NCBI GenBank assembly: GCA_023229605.1
Contig: JALNYY010000141.1
Location: 1-10,265, forward strand
Origin: Methylobacter sp.
GTDB lineage: Bacteria; Pseudomonadota; Gammaproteobacteria; Methylococcales; Methylomonadaceae
Direction of reading: 5' to 3'
DNA: 10,265 nt
The stretch's first letter is position 1, and each line of letters opens with the position of its first letter. The notes under the pieces were generated by a model, which worked only from the letters and a program-made list of their open reading frames with translations, did not search any database and was not told the origin of the DNA. Shown here piece after piece: positions 5,811 to 10,265 of this stretch. The position numbers and the translations under genes are program-made.

Positions 5811-7070
5811 ATGCCATTTACCACCCTCGGTTTATCTGACCCGTTGCTGCGCGCCATTGCTGACGCCGGCTACACCACGCCATCACCTATCCAGTCACAA
5901 GCCATTCCAGCCGTTTTAGGCGGCCACGATGTTCTGGCTGCCGCGCAGACTGGAACAGGTAAAACGGCAGGATTCACCCTGCCGATCCTGCACCGATTAT
6001 CGCAAAAAGCTTACGGCAATAACCGGCCGGTAAGAGTATTAATACTGACCCCAACCCGGGAGCTTGCGGCTCAAATAGGCGAATCGGTAAACAAATATGG
6101 AGCGCACCTGCATCCGCGCTTAAAATCCGAAGTTGTGTTCGGCGGGGTAAAAATCAACCCGCAAATGATGCGTTTAAGAGGCGGCGTCGATATATTAGTT
6201 GCCACGCCTGGACGATTGCTGGATCTGGTCAATCAAAACGCGGTAAAACTCGACCAAGTGGAAACGCTGATACTTGACGAAGCAGACCGCATGCTGGACA
6301 TGGGATTTATCCGGGATATTCGTAAAATTATCGCCTTCCTGCCGAGAAAGCGCCAAAACCTGCTGTTTTCGGCAACCTTTTCAGAAGACATTCGCAAGCT
6401 CACAACCGGACTTCTGGTTAATCCTATAAAAATCGAAGTCGCCCCCCGCAACACCGCCGCAGAACTGGTTGAGCAAGTCGCTTACCTGGTTAATAAAGCC
6501 AACAAAACCGAACTGCTCTGCCACTTGATAAAAGAACATGATTGGCGTCAGGTTTTGGTGTTCACGACCACCAAACACGGCGCGAACCGGCTCACCGAAA
6601 AACTCAACAAAGTTGACATTAAGGCGGCGGCAATACACGGCAACAAAAGCCAGGGCGCCAGAACCAGCGCATTGGCTGGTTTTAAAGCCGGCGAAATCAG
6701 AGTTCTGGTAGCGACCGACGTAGCGGCGCGCGGTATCGATATTAACCTGCTGCCGCATGTCGTCAATTTCGAACTGCCCAGAGCGCCGGAAGATTACGTG
6801 CATAGAATCGGCCGGACCGGGCGCGCAGGCGAGGAAGGCCAAGCCATATCGCTGGTTTCTCATGATGAATACAGTTTCTTGCGCTTGGTTGAAAAACTGA
6901 TCGGCAAAGAGATTAAACGCGAACAAATTGCCGGTTTTGAGGCCTCCGCAGTTGCGCCGCCTATGCCGCCGGAGCCGCCACGCGGGCCGCGCCCGAGTAG
7001 AAACTCAAACCAGCCACGTAAACCCGGCGGCAATCACACCGGAAGCAAGCCCAGAGCCAAAAGCGCTTAG
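5811..7070 (+). CDS. rhlE: DEAD-box ATP-dependent RNA helicase RhlE
   Basis: RhlE-type helicases remodel RNA in ribosome assembly and RNA turnover, especially in the cold, in the cytoplasm. Helicase domain 1 shows the Q motif (GYTTPSPIQSQ, 20-30), motif I AQTGTGKT (45-52), PTRELA (81-86), TPGRLLD (132-138), DEAD (156-159) and SAT (187-189). Domain 2 has VLVFTTTKHGA (248-258), VLVATDVAARGIDI (298-311) and HRIGRTGR (331-338). A Pro/Arg/Asn-rich basic tail (about 380-419) likely binds RNA; it is short compared with E. coli RhlE (about 454 aa in total). The ribosome site is weak. It converges on dbpA. A TATAAT abuts the start codon but is too close to be its promoter. Confidence 0.93.
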   Translation: MPFTTLGLSDPLLRAIADAGYTTPSPIQSQAIPAVLGGHDVLAAAQTGTGKTAGFTLPILHRLSQKAYGNNRPVRVLILTPTRELAAQIGESVNKYGAHLHPRLKSEVVFGGVKINPQMMRLRGGVDILVATPGRLLDLVNQNAVKLDQVETLILDEADRMLDMGFIRDIRKIIAFLPRKRQNLLFSATFSEDIRKLTTGLLVNPIKIEVAPRNTAAELVEQVAYLVNKANKTELLCHLIKEHDWRQVLVFTTTKHGANRLTEKLNKVDIKAAAIHGNKSQGARTSALAGFKAGEIRVLVATDVAARGIDINLLPHVVNFELPRAPEDYVHRIGRTGRAGEEGQAISLVSHDEYSFLRLVEKLIGKEIKREQIAGFEASAVAPPMPPEPPRGPRPSRNSNQPRKPGGNHTGSKPRAKSA

Positions 7071-7079
7071 CTTTTCAGA

Positions 7080-7103
7080 TCGGGTTAGATTACTCTAACC
7101 CGA
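7080..7103. terminator. Hairpin shared by convergent rhlE and dbpA
   Basis: TCGGGTTAGA (7080-7089) and TCTAACCCGA (7094-7103) form a perfect 10-bp stem with a four-base loop, filling most of the 37-base gap between the two stop codons. It would form in both transcripts. Neither strand has a T-run after the stem, so it is not a classical intrinsic terminator; it may instead mark and protect the 3' ends or work with another factor. Confidence 0.65.
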
Positions 7104-7107
7104 CGCT

Positions 7108-8496
7108 TCATCCCCACTGTGATTTACGGACATTAAAGTTGCGCCCTTTTATTTTGCCGTTTCTCAAACAAGCCAAGGCTTTATCAACGCTGCCCTGCTT
7201 GATAGCCACATAAGCATGGGCGTCAAAAATATCGATCTTGCCCACTTCGCTGCCTGCAATCCCGGAGTCGCCGGTTAACGCGCCCAGTATATCGCCGGGA
7301 CGCACTTTGTTCTTGCGTCCGCCGTCTATCCACAAAGTCACCATCGGCGGCTCGAAGCGCGGCTCATGGCTCATTTGAAAAGGCGCCACTTCGTCCCATT
7401 TGGCAGGAATGTTTTGATATTCTTCAATAGCTTTGACCCGGTTTAATTCTTTTTCCGTACATAGACTGAGCGCCAAGCCTTTTTTACCGGCGCGACCGGT
7501 ACGCCCGATCCTATGAACATAAATTTCAGGGTCCCAGGGCAATTCATAATTAATCACCGCCTGCATATCCTTGATATCCAGCCCCCGCGCAGCCACATCG
7601 GTCGCCACCAGCACCGAACAGCTCTTGTTGGCAAAACGAACCAGCACCTGATCCCGATGCTTTTGCTCCAGATCGCCATGCAGCGCCTGAACAGAGAAAC
7701 CACTGTTTTCAAGTGAACTCGCCACATCCTGGCAATCCCTTTTGGTATTGCAAAAGACCACGGTTGATTCAGGCCGGTAGTAGGATAAAAGATAGCCCAG
7801 CGCGCTGAGCTTTTTGGATTTTTCCACCTGGAAAAAATGCTGCTCAATATCGCTGTCGTGGTGGCTGGTTTCAATGCTGACTGAAACCGGCTTGAACTGG
7901 AATTTCTGACTTATTTCTCTAATAGGATCTGTATAAGTAGCTGAAAACAGCAAGGTTTGCCGGTGCGTCGGCGCATATGAAACCACATCCGTAATAGCCT
8001 CTTCAAAGCCCATGTCCAGCATCCGGTCGGCCTCGTCCAGCACCAAAACCTTTAGGTTACTCAAGCGCAGGCTGCGTTTGCGCAAGTGCTCCTGCAACCG
8101 CCCCGGCGTGCCGACTACCACATGAACGCCATGCGCCAACGAACCCAGCTGCGGCCCGAAAGGTACGCCGCCGCACAAGGTCAATACCTTGATATTTTGC
8201 GTGAACCGCGCCAACCGCCGAATCTCTTTGCAAACCTGATCGGCAAGCTCCCTCGTCGGGCAAACGACCATCGCCTGAACCCTGAAACTGTTCAAGTCCA
8301 GTTTGGACAACAGCCCAATGCCGAAAGCGGCGGTTTTACCGCTGCCGGTTTTAGCCTGGGCAATCACATCCCTGCCTTCAAGAATATGCGGCAGGCTCTC
8401 CGCCTGGATAGGCGTTAAATGGGTATAACCCATGGATTCAATGTTTTCAAGCAGGGCAGGCTTTAAAGCTAGGGATGAAAATTCGGCAGTGTTCAC
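7108..8496 (-). CDS. dbpA: DEAD-box RNA helicase DbpA (23S rRNA-specific)
   Basis: DbpA acts late in 50S subunit assembly; its C-terminal domain binds hairpin 92 of 23S rRNA. The 462-aa length matches E. coli (457). Motifs are the Q motif (YTHLTPIQ, 24-31), AKTGSGKT (48-55), PTRELADQ (80-87), TPGRL (130-134), DEAD (154-157), SAT (185-187), VLVATDVAARGLDI (295-308) and HRIGRTGR (328-335). The C-terminal RRM-like domain (about 385-460) shows GGRKNKVRPGDILGALTGDS and the ending ALACLRNGKIKGRNFNVRKS. This domain separates it from RhlE. The start codon is GTG (8496-8494). The next methionine would remove part of the Q motif, so GTG is preferred although the ribosome site (AAAGAG) is modest. Confidence 0.95.
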   Translation of the reverse strand: MNTAEFSSLALKPALLENIESMGYTHLTPIQAESLPHILEGRDVIAQAKTGSGKTAAFGIGLLSKLDLNSFRVQAMVVCPTRELADQVCKEIRRLARFTQNIKVLTLCGGVPFGPQLGSLAHGVHVVVGTPGRLQEHLRKRSLRLSNLKVLVLDEADRMLDMGFEEAITDVVSYAPTHRQTLLFSATYTDPIREISQKFQFKPVSVSIETSHHDSDIEQHFFQVEKSKKLSALGYLLSYYRPESTVVFCNTKRDCQDVASSLENSGFSVQALHGDLEQKHRDQVLVRFANKSCSVLVATDVAARGLDIKDMQAVINYELPWDPEIYVHRIGRTGRAGKKGLALSLCTEKELNRVKAIEEYQNIPAKWDEVAPFQMSHEPRFEPPMVTLWIDGGRKNKVRPGDILGALTGDSGIAGSEVGKIDIFDAHAYVAIKQGSVDKALACLRNGKIKGRNFNVRKSQWG

Positions 8497-8530
8497 GAGG
8501 ACTCTTTAGGTTGGCGCAAATGGCGACGAA

Positions 8531-8569
8531 CTGCCGTCATTCAATTGCTTATGATACCAGATACGGCAG
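8531..8569. repeat. Spaced 7-bp inverted repeat upstream of dbpA
   Basis: CTGCCGT (8531-8537) and ACGGCAG (8563-8569) are perfectly complementary and 25 bases apart, lying 35-73 bases upstream of the dbpA GTG. TCAT/ATGA inside can form a smaller nested stem. It could be a leader structure or a repressor site, or chance; no promoter could be assigned with confidence in 8497-8583. Confidence 0.35.
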
Positions 8570-8583
8570 ATTTAAGCCGACAA

Positions 8584-8609
8584 GCTTGATTTTTCAGTAA
8601 AAATCAAGC
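8584..8609. repeat. Perfect 11-bp hairpin between the lpxA-family gene and dbpA
   Basis: GCTTGATTTTT (8584-8594) and AAAAATCAAGC (8599-8609) form a perfect stem with a four-base loop. On the minus strand it follows the lpxA-family gene and precedes dbpA. There is no T-run after the stem on either strand, so termination is possible but not canonical. Confidence 0.55.
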
Positions 8610-8630
8610 ACTGAATTTAATCATTTAAAA

Positions 8631-8769
8631 AATAGAACGCGGATAACACAGATTGGACTGATTTGCGCGGATTTTAAAAGAAGTCGAACCCATAGTTAAG
8701 CATTTTAACAAATGCTCTAATAGCTTTATCCGTGATAATCCGCTTAATCTGCGTCATCCGCGTTCTATT
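8631..8769. repeat. MITE-like non-coding element with inverted arms
   Basis: A 139-base element is bounded by perfect 14-bp inverted ends (AATAGAACGCGGAT at 8631-8644, its complement at 8756-8769). The arms extend to about 42 bases (8631-8672 and 8728-8769) with 33 of 42 positions matching. Each arm reads as four degenerate 9-10-mers ending in GAT: AACGCGGAT, AACACAGAT, TGGACTGAT, TTGCGCGGAT on the left; AACGCGGAT, GACGCAGAT, TAAGCGGAT, TATCACGGAT on the right, read on the minus strand. The core holds a 7-bp hairpin (AGCATTT/AAATGCT, 8699-8716). It has no coding capacity and no clear target-site duplication. It begins 7 bases after the lpxA-family stop codon. Confidence 0.7.
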
Positions 8770-8775
8770 ATCAAT

Positions 8776-9549
8776 CTAGCCCGACACATCAACAAAGCCA
8801 TGCAAGCCGCGCTTGGACTTAACCGCCAGCCAGTCTTTCAATTGCTTTAATTCTTCTGTTTCTTCCAGGCCGTCCAGGCTTTTCTTGTTCTTCAGCAGGC
8901 GGAATGCCGCCGACAGCACTTTATAGCGGTCTCCGGTAATGCCTGCGCGTCTTAGCCCTACGGTGTTCAACTTATAATGCCGTGCGGGGCGGCCGCCAAT
9001 CAGCATAAAAGGAATCACGTCCATGTTAAGGCCGGTCGTACCCTGCACTATCGCGTATGAACCGATTCTGCAAAACTGGTGCGCAACTACGGCCCCGCCG
9101 ATGAAAACATTATTGCCGACTTCAACAAATCCGCCGATCGCGACATTATTGGCGAATATGGTGTTATTCCCGACAGTACAATCATGCGCGACATGGCTGT
9201 TGTTCATAAAAAAACAGCCTGAACCGATGCGAGTCTCGGCGTTTTCTTTAGAGGCACGATGCGCTGTAAAGCCCTCTCTGAAAACATTATTGTCACCGCA
9301 GATCAGCCAGGAAACCGTTTCGGCTTTAAAGCTGGTATCTTGCGGCAACCCACCTAATACGGCATGCGGATGCAAAATATTGCCGTCACCCATTTTTACA
9401 TGGCTGTGCACCACGGCGTGAGCGCCCACCTGGCAGTTAGCACCCAATTGAGCGCCCGTTTCAATAACGGCAAAAGGCCCTACCGTAACATTGTCGCCCA
9501 GCGACACATCCGGCGCTATGTAAGCGGTCGGGTGAATATTTTGAGCCAT
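8776..9549 (-). CDS. lpxA: LpxA-family UDP-GlcNAc O-acyltransferase, divergent
   Basis: LpxA transfers a 3-hydroxyacyl chain from acyl carrier protein to UDP-GlcNAc, the first step of lipid A synthesis in the cytoplasm. The 257-aa protein (E. coli 262) has an N-terminal left-handed beta helix of hexapeptide repeats (about 5-185) and a helical C-terminal domain (about 195-250). The catalytic base is conserved: H122 in SHVAHDCTVGNN, equal to E. coli H125; H119 and H157 (AHQFC) also match E. coli residues. Compared with E. coli from memory, H144 is replaced by F141, K76 is displaced and HRGT reads HRAS, while G170 keeps the glycine of the acyl-chain ruler. It follows xerD by five bases and is not in the usual lpxD-fabZ-lpxA-lpxB cluster. 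It may therefore be a second copy or a variant with a different sugar substrate; the family is secure, the exact substrate is not. Confidence 0.85.
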   Translation of the reverse strand: MAQNIHPTAYIAPDVSLGDNVTVGPFAVIETGAQLGANCQVGAHAVVHSHVKMGDGNILHPHAVLGGLPQDTSFKAETVSWLICGDNNVFREGFTAHRASKENAETRIGSGCFFMNNSHVAHDCTVGNNTIFANNVAIGGFVEVGNNVFIGGAVVAHQFCRIGSYAIVQGTTGLNMDVIPFMLIGGRPARHYKLNTVGLRRAGITGDRYKVLSAAFRLLKNKKSLDGLEETEELKQLKDWLAVKSKRGLHGFVDVSG

Positions 9550-9554
9550 CTTAG

Positions 9555-10265
9555 CTATCCTCTTGGATGAAATTTTGAATGTAATTCTTTTAGCCTTTCG
9601 CGGGCAATATGGGTATAGATCTGCGTGGTCGATAAATCCGAATGCCCAAGCAGTAATTGCACAACGCGTAAATCGGCGCCATGGTTTAACAAATGCGTGG
9701 CGAAAGCATGTCTTAACGTATGCGGCGACAGCTCTTTATTGATTCCGGCTTTTTTTGCATGGCGTTTGATAATATGCCAAAAAGCCTGCCTTGTCATGCT
9801 GTCCGCCCGGTTGGTGACAAACAGGTAATCGCATTGCCGCTCGCCGAGAAGTGTCTTTCTGGCCTGGCTCATATAATTTTCCAGCCAGCTCATGGCTTCT
9901 TCTCCGACCGGCACCAATCGCTCTTTGTTGCCTTTGCCGATAATTCTGACCACGCCCTGCCTGAAGCTGATCTGCTCGAACTTTAAATTGACCAGCTCCG
10001 ATACCCTAAGCCCTGTGGCATACAGCATTTCCAGCATGGTCCTGTCCCTAAACCCCAGAGGATTAGTAACTTCAGGCGCATCCAGCAATAACTCGACATC
10101 TTTTTCAGATAGCGATTTGGGCAAGGGCTGACCGATATGGGGCGATTCTATCAATGCAGTCGGATCGACTTTGATGCTGTTTTCCCTGATGTAATAGCCG
10201 TAGAAGCGCCGCAAGCTGGACAAAATACGCGCAGAAGACCTGTTGCCTATGCCTTCTTTATAGCG
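9555..10265 (-). CDS. xerD: Tyrosine recombinase XerD (5' end outside the window)
   Basis: XerD, with XerC, resolves chromosome dimers at dif under FtsK control at the septum. The open frame runs to the window edge, giving 236 visible residues; by comparison with E. coli XerD (298 aa) about 60 N-terminal residues are missing. An in-frame TTG at 10223 is internal, because the upstream codons read RYKEGIGNRSSARIL, continuing the SAM-like core-binding domain. Catalytic residues are all present (visible numbering): R87 in ATGLRVSEL, K111 in GKGNKERLVP, H182 and R185 in SPHTLRHAFATHL, H208 in GHSDLSTTQ, and nucleophile Y217 in IYTH. Spacing and the ending LHSKFHPRG fit XerD better than XerC or a phage integrase. 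The AGAGGA ribosome site of the next gene lies within its 3' end, suggesting coupled expression. Confidence 0.94.
   Translation of the reverse strand, partial: RYKEGIGNRSSARILSSLRRFYGYYIRENSIKVDPTALIESPHIGQPLPKSLSEKDVELLLDAPEVTNPLGFRDRTMLEMLYATGLRVSELVNLKFEQISFRQGVVRIIGKGNKERLVPVGEEAMSWLENYMSQARKTLLGERQCDYLFVTNRADSMTRQAFWHIIKRHAKKAGINKELSPHTLRHAFATHLLNHGADLRVVQLLLGHSDLSTTQIYTHIARERLKELHSKFHPRG

Noticed and set aside
9555..10223. A complete 222-aa recombinase starting at an internal TTG
   Set aside because: The frame continues upstream to the window edge with XerD-like sequence, so the gene is truncated by the window, not short.

Overview
The window reads as chromosome of a flagellated Gram-negative bacterium, most likely a gammaproteobacterium. 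LpxA implies lipid A, XerD and DbpA resemble their E. coli counterparts closely, and the flagellar genes show sigma-54 plus FliA control with a FleQ-type operator, as in Pseudomonas and Vibrio. A methanotroph-like lineage (Methylococcales) is possible, but that is only an impression and nothing here proves it.

Region 1 (55-5271) is a flagellar locus with two divergent arms. The left arm, on the minus strand, is flgB-flgC-flgD-flgE: proximal rod proteins, hook cap, hook protein. The genes are separated by only 2 to 15 bases and the arm probably continues beyond base 1 (bases 1-54 hold nothing recognisable). The right arm, on the plus strand, is flgA-flgM-flgN: P-ring chaperone, anti-sigma-28 factor, hook-filament junction chaperone. 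The 296-base divergent region carries a sigma-54 -24/-12 promoter facing each way, a 14-base site matching the Pseudomonas FleQ consensus, a second degraded copy in the flgA leader, and a separate perfect palindrome. A perfect-consensus FliA (sigma-28) promoter precedes flgM. Rod, hook and P-ring parts would thus be made under sigma-54, and the flgM-flgN pair would be boosted once FliA is freed. The hook protein carries an unusual insert of about 145 residues, nearly half of them alanine.

Region 2 (5272-5810) has no protein gene I believe. It holds a tRNA-Arg (anticodon CCT, CCA encoded) with weak promoter and terminator candidates around it.

Region 3 (5811-8496) is a convergent pair of DEAD-box RNA helicases, rhlE (plus) and dbpA (minus, GTG start). 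They share a perfect 10-bp hairpin in their 37-base gap.

Region 4 (8497-8775) is non-coding. It contains a 7-bp inverted repeat in the presumed dbpA leader, a perfect 11-bp hairpin, and a 139-base MITE-like element whose inverted arms are built of degenerate 9-10-mers ending in GAT.

Region 5 (8776-10265) is a minus-strand pair. xerD (5' end outside the window) is followed after 5 bases by an LpxA-family acyltransferase that keeps the catalytic histidine but differs at other active-site positions.

No CRISPR array, prophage, transposase or defence system is visible. The points most worth following are the regulatory wiring of the divergent flagellar promoter region and the FlgE insert.
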